64,000 nucleotides of DNA, from positions 62,001-126,000 of the forward strand of contig JAFQTX010000018.1 in NCBI GenBank assembly GCA_017408825.1, written 5' to 3'. The translations under genes were made by a program, and so were the position numbers. Below the pieces are notes generated by a model that saw nothing but the letters and a program-made list of their open reading frames with translations, made no database searches and was not told the origin of the DNA. Shown here one piece after another: positions 41,665 to 50,495 of this stretch. Position 1 is the stretch's first letter. Every line of letters begins with the position of its first letter. Source of the DNA: Alistipes sp. (GTDB lineage: Bacteria > Bacteroidota > Bacteroidia > Bacteroidales > Rikenellaceae).

Positions 41665-42396
41665 TTACTTAATCTTATAGTTGTAAGTTATCGTTCCCGA
41701 CTGTGTCATACGCTCTGAGTCGGGCTTAAACTTGGTGCGCTTTGCTGCCTGAATGGCGTTTTTGCATAGCTCTGGGTCGTTTGTCGTAGTGCCCTGCGGT
41801 TTGATTGAGGCGCTCAGCACATTGCCATCGCTATCAACCACCACTGCGACAACCACCTTACCCTCGGCATTGTTGCCCTTGGGGTGTGGAAATCCAGCCA
41901 ACACACCACGCTGCTGCAATCCTCCGTCGAACTCTGCCGAGCCTATGACATTTATTCCAGTGCCCTCGCCCTTGTGCTCCTCCTTATCGCCCTCAGGGGC
42001 AAGACGGTTACCCTCGGCAATATCCTCGTCGGGCGTAGTGCCCACCGTAGGCTTGAACAGCGCATTAGGGTTTACGGTCTGAGTCTGAGCCTGCTGGCCC
42101 GATGTCTGGTTGTAGCTCTCCTCGGGTGCTGGCTGCTCGTGTGCCTGCTTAGGCTGAGGGTTGGTATTCACCACCTTGGTCTCGGGGGTGCTGCTCTTTA
42201 GCTTTGTTTCAGGCTCGACGGGCTCTTCCTCCTCAAGCTCGATATACTCGATCTCCACGGCATATAGCTCCGCACGGCGAATCTCCACCTCTAAAGAGAT
42301 GTAGCTCACCACCACAGCGATAATGGCCATCACAATAAGTGTTACGATGGCGGCATACCACTTCGACGAGTTATCTATGGGGTTGTAGTACTCCAT
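41665..42396 (-). CDS. tonB: TonB-like energy transducer
   Basis: 243 residues: an N-terminal membrane helix (about 15-35), a Pro/Glu/Gln-rich linker spanning the periplasm (about 50-145), and a C-terminal TonB domain (about 150-243; ... VVDSDGNVLSASIKPQG ... AIQAAKRTKFKP). It couples ExbB/ExbD proton-driven energy to outer-membrane TonB-dependent transporters. Overlaps exbD by one base, so translation is coupled. Confidence 0.9.
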   Translation of the reverse strand: MEYYNPIDNSSKWYAAIVTLIVMAIIAVVVSYISLEVEIRRAELYAVEIEYIELEEEEPVEPETKLKSSTPETKVVNTNPQPKQAHEQPAPEESYNQTSGQQAQTQTVNPNALFKPTVGTTPDEDIAEGNRLAPEGDKEEHKGEGTGINVIGSAEFDGGLQQRGVLAGFPHPKGNNAEGKVVVAVVVDSDGNVLSASIKPQGTTTNDPELCKNAIQAAKRTKFKPDSERMTQSGTITYNYKIK

Positions 42397-42866
42397 TACT
42401 TCTTATCGGTTGCCAATACCATCTTATAGCGCTGCACACCAGGGGCGACCTCGTCGTTCGCCTGGTTCTGCTCGTTGATCATATCGATAATCGAGAGTAG
42501 GGCATCTACCGTAGTCTGATCCTTCTCGCAGTGTACCGATACGATGAGTGGCTTGCCGCTTGCGCCCATATTCATCTCGTAGTAGGCGTTAAGCTCTGGG
42601 ACAAGCTCCTGAACATCCATATGAGGGCTGGCAGTTTTGCCATTGAACACATAGCTAAATCCCGCAGGACCCGAGAGCACCGAGATAGATACTGCCGAGG
42701 GGTCGCCCATACCGCTTGACGACGTGGGCAGTGTCATCTTCACCGCATTGTTGGGATTGATCAACGTTGTGGCAAGCACAAAGAAGACCAGCAGCAGGAA
42801 TATAAGGTCGGTCATCGACGATGCTGAAAATGTCGAATCTACCTTTGAACTTCTCTTAATTGCCAT
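42396..42866 (-). CDS. exbD: ExbD/TolR-type proton channel subunit
   Basis: 156 residues. One N-terminal membrane helix with the catalytic Asp (SMTDLIFLLLVFFV, Asp19), followed by a periplasmic domain. Forms the proton-using motor with ExbB. Overlaps tonB by one base. Confidence 0.92.
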   Translation of the reverse strand: MAIKRSSKVDSTFSASSMTDLIFLLLVFFVLATTLINPNNAVKMTLPTSSSGMGDPSAVSISVLSGPAGFSYVFNGKTASPHMDVQELVPELNAYYEMNMGASGKPLIVSVHCEKDQTTVDALLSIIDMINEQNQANDEVAPGVQRYKMVLATDKK

Positions 42867-42873
42867 AGCTCAA

Positions 42874-43599
42874 CTATTTTTGTACGGGCTGGTTAAGAAT
42901 ATCCATAAAAGCGATTGTGGTAGCCTCCATGCGGAAGATCATCTTCTCGACACGTGCTACGAGGTAGTTGTGTGCGAAGTATGCAGGGATACCTACGATA
43001 AGACCACCTACCGTTGTCACCATCGCTACGTACATACCCTCAGAGAGCTGCGAAAGTTCGATACCACCGCTCTGATTTGCCGACATGCCGATGAACACCT
43101 GCACCATACCTACTACCGTACCCAAGAAACCGATCATTGGCGCACCACCCGAGATTGATGCCAACCATGGAAGACCTGTCTCCATCTTGGCAACCTCGAC
43201 ATTAGCCACATTCTCGATAGCTGTCTGAATATCGCCCATAGGACGACCGATACGCTCGATGCCCTTCTCCACCATACGTGCGATAGGTGAATCGGTGCGA
43301 CGGCAAAGGTCGGTAGCCGCATTGATATTACCCTCGAGGATGAAGTCACGGATACGGTTCATAAAGTTCTTGTCGATGCGTGTGGCACGTCGAATGGCAA
43401 TGAAGCGCTCAACGAAGATGAAGATCATCACTGCTGCAAGCGCCACGAGTACCCACATAAGCCAGCCTCCGCTCATAAATAGATCCCAGAAGCTGATAGA
43501 TAGGTTCTCTGCGGTCTCTGTCACGGTGGTGTTCACCGCTGGATTCTCTGCGCCCTGAGCGATCTGCTCAGCTCCGTCGATTGTAAGCAAATTAATCAT
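42874..43599 (-). CDS. exbB: MotA/TolQ/ExbB-type proton channel subunit
   Basis: 241 residues with three membrane helices (about 45-68, 140-165, 188-212). The conserved LGTVVGMVQVF (about 158-168) and a long cytoplasmic loop are hallmarks. With exbD and tonB it makes the Ton motor; tolQ/tolR homology is close, but the tonB-like third gene favours Ton. 25 bases after tamB. Confidence 0.92.
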   Translation of the reverse strand: MINLLTIDGAEQIAQGAENPAVNTTVTETAENLSISFWDLFMSGGWLMWVLVALAAVMIFIFVERFIAIRRATRIDKNFMNRIRDFILEGNINAATDLCRRTDSPIARMVEKGIERIGRPMGDIQTAIENVANVEVAKMETGLPWLASISGGAPMIGFLGTVVGMVQVFIGMSANQSGGIELSQLSEGMYVAMVTTVGGLIVGIPAYFAHNYLVARVEKMIFRMEATTIAFMDILNQPVQK

Positions 43600-43624
43600 A
43601 ATTTTTAAGTAAGGTTTTAGTTAA

Positions 43625-46600
43625 TTATTTATTACTCTTTTGTTTTGCACTCTTTGATCGTCTTTTACCATTTAACGAGTCTTGGTCGTAAATAGTATCT
43701 TGCTCGTTATGTTTCAGGGCCTCGAGCGAGTCACGCTTTGCCTCGCGTCGTTTGCGGCGCTCATCTCTACGCTCGGCATTAACAAAGCGGCTGCGTATGC
43801 TTCGTCCCAGCTCCTTGAAGGTGTTGAAACTCTCGCCATAGTATAGACCTACGCCACCCTCCTGCATACCCTGGTTCTCGCCGTAGCGGTCGATAGTCTG
43901 CGTGAAGCCCTTGAGACGGAACGCACCATCGGGGTCTATGAGCCAGGTGATAAAGCCCTCGGCAACGAAGTTCGAGGCATTCTGTGAAGCCTGCTTAGCA
44001 GCATCCGAGAGGTATCCACCCTCAACCTCGACGATAAGGCGGTTGTTGAACCAGCTCTTCGAGAAGCCGAAGTCCACCTCGTCGCCCGTAAGTTCGGTAC
44101 GTGGGCGATAGCGTAGCACGATATTGTAGTTATCGCCCGATAGCCAGTTACTAAGCTGGTTCGAGAGTAGCTCGAAGCCTGTTGTGGCCGAAAGCGAAGC
44201 TCCCATCGAGCCAGTATCCTCGGCCGAGAAGGTGTTGGCTGCCAGCAACCAGAACATCTGTGTGGCGATGGCCTGCTGGTCGTTGAGCGCCGATTGTACG
44301 ATGGTCTGTATCTCGGGGGCTACGTTTGTAACCTCCACGTCAAAGTTCACCTCGGGCGACATAAGCGGGCCGGTGAGCTTAATGTAACAATCTACGGGCA
44401 CGGCACGTGATATATCCACACCCTGTGTCGAGTTGCCAAGCAGTGGCTTCAGCGATGCCTTGGTGCTATATATAGCGTCGATGTTAAGCTCTGCACCCAG
44501 AGGATCTCCCGTCCACTGTATTGTTGAGCCTGGCTCTACCGTAAATAGCTTGTTGATCACGTTCTGGAGCGTGAAGAGGTATGTACCCTCGGTGATGGTG
44601 AAGTCGCCACTCATATCAAAGATATTGGCCTTGGGTACTACGTGCATACTCAGCTGTCCCGTGCCCTTACCCTTGATGATGTCACCTACCGTAGGGTCGA
44701 TCACCAGCTGCACCTCGACGTTAGGTAGTACGTTTAGCGTGATGTCCATATCCATCATTCCACCCGAGGTGTTTACCGGACGGTTCTTACGTTCGTAGGC
44801 CATCATACGTCGTGTGAGGAAGCGTGAGGTATCTACACCCTCGACCTCGGGTTTCTTGAAGCGCACGAAGTCGGCATACGATACATCCTCCTTGCCCGAG
44901 AGTGGCATAAAGAACTTCGAGTTTGGCGACGATGTTCCCTCGATATCCATCTTCGTGCCTCGCTTATCACCCTTGAACGACGCTGTGCCCGAGGCGTAGA
45001 CGTGGCCATAGAAGAGGTCGCTGTGCTTGGCGTCGGTGTCGAACACAAGCATATCCTTGGCCTCAACACCAATGTTGTAGGTTACGTTCGAAAGGTGCTC
45101 GAGGTTGATATCCATCGAGTAGTGACCCTTGTTGCCCTCCTCGTCGAATACAGGTATCTTATCGGCCAAGATATGGTTGTCCTTAATCGTGAGTTTGCCC
45201 TTAGGTGTTCGATAGCGTGTGTTTGTATAATCGACATGCACATCGATGCTATCTACCTCGGCGCTACCATTAAGTGTGGCTATACGTCCCTCACCACGGA
45301 TATTAGCCTTGGCGCTTGCCGTGCCGTGGATATCCGATATTATGCCCTTGAGGAATGGTTGTATTATCGACATCTCCACGCCGCTAAGGTTGGCCTCGGC
45401 ATAGTAGCGGTTGCCCTGTGGCTGGTAGTAGCCTCGTATCACTGTGTCGCGCGTGATGCCATCGCTGATAATCACTCGTGCTCGGTTACGCTCAAAATCC
45501 CAATTTGAGGTGAGCAGCTGCGGCGGTGCTTCGATGCCATTGACGGCGATGTCTGTAAGGTCGATGCGGGCGTCGATCTGTGGGTTACGCAGTGCCGAGC
45601 GCACCGTGGCATAGCCATAAGAGTTGGCCTTAAACTCATATCCCCAGCGGCTTATTAATGCCGAGAGTGGCGAGAGGTCGAAGTTGTCGAGTTGCAGACG
45701 TATCGAGTCACGGCGGTCACGTGATGCTACGCCATCGATTATGAGCTGTTGCTCGGGACGTGCTATGTGCAGACTGCGCACGTTGATGCGTGACGAGTCG
45801 ATGTCGATACCTCCGGCATAGAGGTTCCACTGGTGGGTCTTAGAGGTGAAATGCGATGGTGATATGTCGATGTTCACCGAGCGATGGCGTGTCTCGGGGT
45901 TGCGGCTAAACTTAGCGCCCATAGCCAGAAGGCCCGACTGTCTGTTTGCCTCATCCTTGAAGGCTGCCGAGAGGTTGATATGGTTCTGGTGCGCCGTACC
46001 CGTAATGTTGAAGTTGGGAAGTAGACGGCGTGAACCGAGATATATGGCCTCGCTGTTAAGCCACATAAGTAGAGAGTCCCGATCGTTCTTGACATCGACG
46101 TTGGCATCGGCGAGAATCACACCCTTGTATTCGAGGGCCTCGGAGCCAAGCTGCAAGGCAAAATGGTTATCCGTAGGGCTGAATACCAACGATAGCTCGG
46201 TGTCGGGGGCTATGAGCATACCACTCATTATGGCGTCGAGCAGGTCGTTGAGCTTCTCATGTGTATGAACCATCAATACTGAGTAGTCGATGGCCGATGA
46301 GTCGTTGTCATCGGATGGCTGCGCCGTGCTCTTTGCATCACTATTGTAGAGTAGTGGTATGTAGCGCTTTAGTGCATTTGTCAGATAGGTGGCAATCTCC
46401 TTATAGTTGGCACGACTCTGGAACTCTATGTCGGCAAAGTCAGACTTTATGGTTATATCCTTACGGTCGTCACCACGAATCTCGGCACTCAGACGATTGG
46501 ACTGTAGCTCGCCGTTTGGGTAGGTGTATCGGGCATCCGAGATACTTATCGTACCGTCAATATCGTCGATAGTCGAGCCATCGATGTCTACACCCATCTG

Positions 46601-48235
46601 CAACGCCAGCAGCGATATTGAGTCACGCTTGTTGATGCCCATCTTGTTGAGGTCGGCATTACGCAGGTTGAGCATCAGCTCGTACGATGGTATCGGGCGC
46701 TCCATATCGATGATACCCGTGAGGTCAAATGCCAGGTTCTTATCCTCGGACACAATCCAAGCGTCGTACTTCTTACCGTTGATAGAGCCTCGTGCCGATA
46801 TATCTCGGAAGCGATGTCTGTCTATGCCAATGTCCGAAACCTTGGCGCTGAGGTCGGCAACTACTCCTCCAGAGCCTATGTCTCCGTTAATCGTTATGTG
46901 GGCATCTGTCGTGCCGAGCTTGTTGATGGCAAGGATACGACCTATATGCAGGTTGTCGGTGGTTGCCGAGCCTGTTATCGAGTGCATACCACCTCCGGCA
47001 CGGTGTAGCTCCACATCGGCCGATACGTTACCCTGTGGTGTGGTGATGTTTCCCATGGTGTGGAACGAGTATAGCTCGCCACCAAACGTGCCTCGGATGT
47101 CTGCCGTACGGAGGTTGCGCATTATGCTGTACACCTTGGGGTGTAGCTCTCGTTTTGTTACGTTGCGTATTAGCAGCTCTACGTCGGGCGCTGTGGTGTG
47201 TAGGTTATCCACGCTCACGATATACTCTGACTCATGCCAGTCGGGGAGTCCGATGATGTGTGCATCGCCCTTTAGCGTAGTATTTTCGGCTATGGTTACA
47301 CTCTCGAGCGTAGCCTCAAAATCACGTACCACACCCGTAAACGAGCCACTGATATTACGTAGCACCAGCTCCCAGTTGCGTACTCCTGGAGCAAAGAATC
47401 CAAGGTCGTGGGTTGAGAGGTAGGAGTTGATCACCTGGCCACGCATCTCAACTAAGTCGATATAGTTTTTATACTCCAACCAATTCTCGCCGTCGAGCAC
47501 GAGCTTAGGAATGTGAGCCTTTGAGCTATCTGTCGTAGCCACGATATTTTCGAAGGTTATCTCTCCGTGATCGACCTCGAAGAAGCCGGTGAAGTTTTTA
47601 AGCTCAAAGCCACTGCGCTCCACGGCATACATCTTATCGACATTCGACGACACAACGCCACGGACCACAGCAAAGTTGCTTAGCTTGCCCTTAATATGGC
47701 CAATCTCCATATTGCCGTAATCCACACCATAAACGGGGTTGCGGTGTACAAGGCGCTCATAGCGGAAGCGGCTCTGAGAGATATCAGCCTCGTCGATATA
47801 TAGGCGGAACTCGCTCTGCTTGTTGGGGTTTGTCAGGCGCTGTACTATGGGGCGCACGTTGAGCTCTCCGTTGGCCATCTCACGGAGCTTAAACTCAACA
47901 CCCTCGGCCTCCACGTCGGTCAGACGCAGACCATCACGCTTGATGTTGAGGCTCGTTATTCGGGCCTCCGCCTCATCGACAAATAGTAGGGTATCCTGCT
48001 CGTGATCCTCGACATAGAAGTCGTAGACATGGACCTTCGAGAGTAGGTCGATATCGATGCGGCCGATGCTTACGTGGCAATCAAGATAGTCGCTGGCAAA
48101 GGTCGTGGCGTGCTTGACGATATAGTTTTGTACACTATCAACGCTCAGTAGTAGGGTGGCGGTCACAGGCAAAAATATCAACAACAAAACGATTGCTGAT
48201 ACCACCATTCCCAATATTTTTATAACTTTGCGCAT
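43625..48235 (-). CDS. tamB: TamB-like translocation and assembly module / DUF490 protein
   Basis: 1536 residues. An N-terminal signal-anchor helix (about 7-28), an AsmA-like start (ASDYLDCHVSIGRIDIDLLSKV), a very long beta-repeat region made of short amphipathic strands that builds a lipid-conducting groove, and a C-terminal DUF490 domain (about 1130-1470; ... QTIVQSALNDQQAIATQMFWLL, GLYYG). TamB-like proteins bridge inner and outer membranes and carry phospholipid outward and help insert barrels. First and largest gene of the leftward block. Confidence 0.9.
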   Translation of the reverse strand: MRKVIKILGMVVSAIVLLLIFLPVTATLLLSVDSVQNYIVKHATTFASDYLDCHVSIGRIDIDLLSKVHVYDFYVEDHEQDTLLFVDEAEARITSLNIKRDGLRLTDVEAEGVEFKLREMANGELNVRPIVQRLTNPNKQSEFRLYIDEADISQSRFRYERLVHRNPVYGVDYGNMEIGHIKGKLSNFAVVRGVVSSNVDKMYAVERSGFELKNFTGFFEVDHGEITFENIVATTDSSKAHIPKLVLDGENWLEYKNYIDLVEMRGQVINSYLSTHDLGFFAPGVRNWELVLRNISGSFTGVVRDFEATLESVTIAENTTLKGDAHIIGLPDWHESEYIVSVDNLHTTAPDVELLIRNVTKRELHPKVYSIMRNLRTADIRGTFGGELYSFHTMGNITTPQGNVSADVELHRAGGGMHSITGSATTDNLHIGRILAINKLGTTDAHITINGDIGSGGVVADLSAKVSDIGIDRHRFRDISARGSINGKKYDAWIVSEDKNLAFDLTGIIDMERPIPSYELMLNLRNADLNKMGINKRDSISLLALQMGVDIDGSTIDDIDGTISISDARYTYPNGELQSNRLSAEIRGDDRKDITIKSDFADIEFQSRANYKEIATYLTNALKRYIPLLYNSDAKSTAQPSDDNDSSAIDYSVLMVHTHEKLNDLLDAIMSGMLIAPDTELSLVFSPTDNHFALQLGSEALEYKGVILADANVDVKNDRDSLLMWLNSEAIYLGSRRLLPNFNITGTAHQNHINLSAAFKDEANRQSGLLAMGAKFSRNPETRHRSVNIDISPSHFTSKTHQWNLYAGGIDIDSSRINVRSLHIARPEQQLIIDGVASRDRRDSIRLQLDNFDLSPLSALISRWGYEFKANSYGYATVRSALRNPQIDARIDLTDIAVNGIEAPPQLLTSNWDFERNRARVIISDGITRDTVIRGYYQPQGNRYYAEANLSGVEMSIIQPFLKGIISDIHGTASAKANIRGEGRIATLNGSAEVDSIDVHVDYTNTRYRTPKGKLTIKDNHILADKIPVFDEEGNKGHYSMDINLEHLSNVTYNIGVEAKDMLVFDTDAKHSDLFYGHVYASGTASFKGDKRGTKMDIEGTSSPNSKFFMPLSGKEDVSYADFVRFKKPEVEGVDTSRFLTRRMMAYERKNRPVNTSGGMMDMDITLNVLPNVEVQLVIDPTVGDIIKGKGTGQLSMHVVPKANIFDMSGDFTITEGTYLFTLQNVINKLFTVEPGSTIQWTGDPLGAELNIDAIYSTKASLKPLLGNSTQGVDISRAVPVDCYIKLTGPLMSPEVNFDVEVTNVAPEIQTIVQSALNDQQAIATQMFWLLAANTFSAEDTGSMGASLSATTGFELLSNQLSNWLSGDNYNIVLRYRPRTELTGDEVDFGFSKSWFNNRLIVEVEGGYLSDAAKQASQNASNFVAEGFITWLIDPDGAFRLKGFTQTIDRYGENQGMQEGGVGLYYGESFNTFKELGRSIRSRFVNAERRDERRKRREAKRDSLEALKHNEQDTIYDQDSLNGKRRSKSAKQKSNK

Positions 48236-48280
48236 TGAAACTGTTGTGTACTATTGCGACATTACACTGCAATTAACCTA

Positions 48281-48288
48281 CAAAAGTA
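48281..48288 (-). promoter_or_regulatory. -7 box for the tamB block
   Basis: TACTTTTG on the minus strand (TAnnTTTG), 46 bases before the tamB ATG. Confidence 0.5.
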
Positions 48289-48458
48289 GTAATTTTTCTA
48301 TAAAATAGAAAAAAAATAGGCAAAAAGAGTTGGAAAACTTATTTTTAGCTCTACCTCGTAGAACGAAAGATTAACTATGTTAGGTATTTAGACTACTGCA
48401 AAAATTGCGTGATTATGTTGCGTGTAGCGCAGTTGAATTGAAAAATTTTACTCCGAAT

Positions 48459-49484
48459 ATGGATATTACGATACTTGGCATTGAGTCGTCGTGTGACGAT
48501 ACCTCGGCAGCGGTGCTCCGCAATAGCACTCTGCTCTCGAACGTAATTGCCTCACAGGCAGTGCACCAGAAGTATGGCGGTGTGATCCCCGAATTGGCCT
48601 CACGTGCCCACCAGCAAAATATTATTCCAGTGGTGGATACGGCGCTCAAGGAGGCTGGCATCACCATTGATAAGGTCGATGCCATTGCCTTTACACGTGG
48701 CCCAGGTCTGCTCGGCTCGCTGCTTGTCGGTGTCTCGTTTGCCAAGGGACTCTCGATTGCTAACAATATACCCCTCGTTGAGGTAAACCACCTTCAGGGA
48801 CATATCCTATCTCACTTTGTCGATCTGCCCGATAGAGAGCTGCCACACCCCGCCTTCCCATTTCTTACGCTGTTGGTGAGCGGTGGACATACGCAGATTG
48901 TGCGTGTTGATTCGCCCACCGAGATGGAGATCATCGGCACGACGATCGACGATGCTGCGGGCGAGGCCTTCGACAAGTGTGCCAAGGTGATGGGCTTGCC
49001 ATACCCTGGAGGTCCTGTTATCGACCGTTTGGCTAAGGAGGGTAATCCCGAGGCGTTTAAGTTTGCTAAGCCCCACGTAGAGGGTGAGTTCGACTACTCG
49101 TTCTCTGGACTGAAAACCTCGTTCCTCTATACGTTGCGTGATGCCGTGAAGGAGGACTCCGACTTTGTTGAGAAGAACAAGGCGGACCTATGTGCATCGC
49201 TGCAAAAGACCATTGTGGATATTCTCCTGAATAAGCTCGTTAAGGCCTCTAAGGCTACGGGTATCAAGGATATAGCTATTGCTGGCGGTGTGTCGGCAAA
49301 CTCAGGCCTGCGCAATGGCGTTGCCGACATGGGTCGTCGTCGTGGCTGGCGCACGTTCCTGCCCGAGCTTAAGTTTACAACCGATAATGCTGCTATGATT
49401 GCCGTTGCGGGCTACTACCGCTACTTGGCTGGTGAGATATCGTCGCTCGACGTGTCGCCCGTAGCACGCCTCGAAGATTTGTAG
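48459..49484 (+). CDS. tsaD: tRNA N6-threonylcarbamoyladenosine transferase
   Basis: 341 residues from the ATG at 48459. The open frame reaches 48405, but MDITILGIESSCDDTSAA is the standard start. Metal motif HLQGH (His in EVNHLQGHILSHF) and GGVSANSGLR are family hallmarks. With TsaB/C/E it makes t6A at position 37 of ANN-decoding tRNAs, including the tRNA-Asn in this window. Followed one base later by the radical SAM gene. Confidence 0.95.
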   Translation: MDITILGIESSCDDTSAAVLRNSTLLSNVIASQAVHQKYGGVIPELASRAHQQNIIPVVDTALKEAGITIDKVDAIAFTRGPGLLGSLLVGVSFAKGLSIANNIPLVEVNHLQGHILSHFVDLPDRELPHPAFPFLTLLVSGGHTQIVRVDSPTEMEIIGTTIDDAAGEAFDKCAKVMGLPYPGGPVIDRLAKEGNPEAFKFAKPHVEGEFDYSFSGLKTSFLYTLRDAVKEDSDFVEKNKADLCASLQKTIVDILLNKLVKASKATGIKDIAIAGGVSANSGLRNGVADMGRRRGWRTFLPELKFTTDNAAMIAVAGYYRYLAGEISSLDVSPVARLEDL

Positions 49485-49485
49485 T

Positions 49486-50430
49486 ATGTCGCACGAGCCA
49501 CTGCCATACAACGACTATGGGTGTGTTATGCGCAGTAGGTTTGGCGCTCGTGTGCAGAAACTCTCGGTAGATGCCGCCTTGGTGTGCCCTAACCGTAGTG
49601 GTGAAGGCTCACGTGGCGGCTGTACTTTTTGTCTTAACGAGGCATTTTCACCTGCCTATTGTGGCGAGTGCTCGACCATCGATGAACAGCTACGTCGTGG
49701 CATTGAGTTTCATGCTACTCGTAGACGTGCTGCAAAACACTATCTTGCTTATTTCCAATCTGGTACAAATACTAATGCTTCGGTTGAGGAGCTCCGAAGA
49801 CTCTTTGAGCCTGTGGTGGAAAATCCTGCGATTTCTGGTATTATAGTAGGTACTCGCCCCGATACGGTGAGTTCTGAAAAGCTCGACTTATTGGCAGATT
49901 TTTCCAGACGTAAATATGTCGCTGTCGAGTATGGCATCGAGTCCACTTGCGATGCTACGCTATGCCACGTAAATCGTGGTCACGGTTTCGATATTGCACG
50001 TTGGGCGGTGACACAGACACGTGAGCGAGGGATTGGCGTTGGTGCGCACTTTATCCTTGGTCTGCCACACGAGAGCCGTGAGCAGATGGTGGTCCAAACT
50101 ACCGAGATCAACTCGTTGGGCCTTAATTATATAAAGTTTCACCAGCTGCAAATATTTCGCTCTACACCTATGGCTGAAGAGTGGACGAAATATCCCGAGC
50201 GTTTTCTATTCTCGGGCGATTTTACGCCAAGCGACTATATAGACTTGTGTGTCGATATCTTGCGCCGTCTTGACCCAGCCATTGCTGTCGATAGGCTCTT
50301 TGCCATAGCTCCTCGCCACCTTACGCTCTACTCGCCACTCGGTGGAGTGCGCCCCGACGAGCTACGCCAACGACTTATCGAGCGTATGCGTCGTAAGGGA
50401 TTTATGCAGGGCGACTTGTTTGTTCGGTAA
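49486..50430 (+). CDS. YhcC-like radical SAM protein (TIGR01212 type)
   Basis: 314 residues. Radical SAM cluster in the extended form CPNRSGEGSRGGCTFC (Cys34, Cys46, Cys49), as in E. coli YhcC. SQxE-like and GIES strands follow (VAVEYGIESTCD at about 143-154). The reaction is not established; YhcC-like proteins are widespread and of uncertain function. Starts one base after tsaD, suggesting cotranscription. Confidence 0.85.
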   Translation: MSHEPLPYNDYGCVMRSRFGARVQKLSVDAALVCPNRSGEGSRGGCTFCLNEAFSPAYCGECSTIDEQLRRGIEFHATRRRAAKHYLAYFQSGTNTNASVEELRRLFEPVVENPAISGIIVGTRPDTVSSEKLDLLADFSRRKYVAVEYGIESTCDATLCHVNRGHGFDIARWAVTQTRERGIGVGAHFILGLPHESREQMVVQTTEINSLGLNYIKFHQLQIFRSTPMAEEWTKYPERFLFSGDFTPSDYIDLCVDILRRLDPAIAVDRLFAIAPRHLTLYSPLGGVRPDELRQRLIERMRRKGFMQGDLFVR

Positions 50431-50438
50431 AAAAGGCG

Positions 50439-50446
50439 TATATTTG
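50439..50446 (+). promoter_or_regulatory. -7 box for the GH3 gene
   Basis: TATATTTG, with CTTG 20 bases upstream (50415-50418). Confidence 0.55.
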
Positions 50447-50495
50447 TAAGTCACAATATTACGGTGGCCGAAAATTAATCCAAAGCATATTAAGT

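Noticed and set aside
46524..47423. 299-residue open frame on the plus strand inside tamB
   Set aside because: Shadow of the tamB codons: Ser/Arg-rich, no domain, no promoter, and entirely within a well supported gene.
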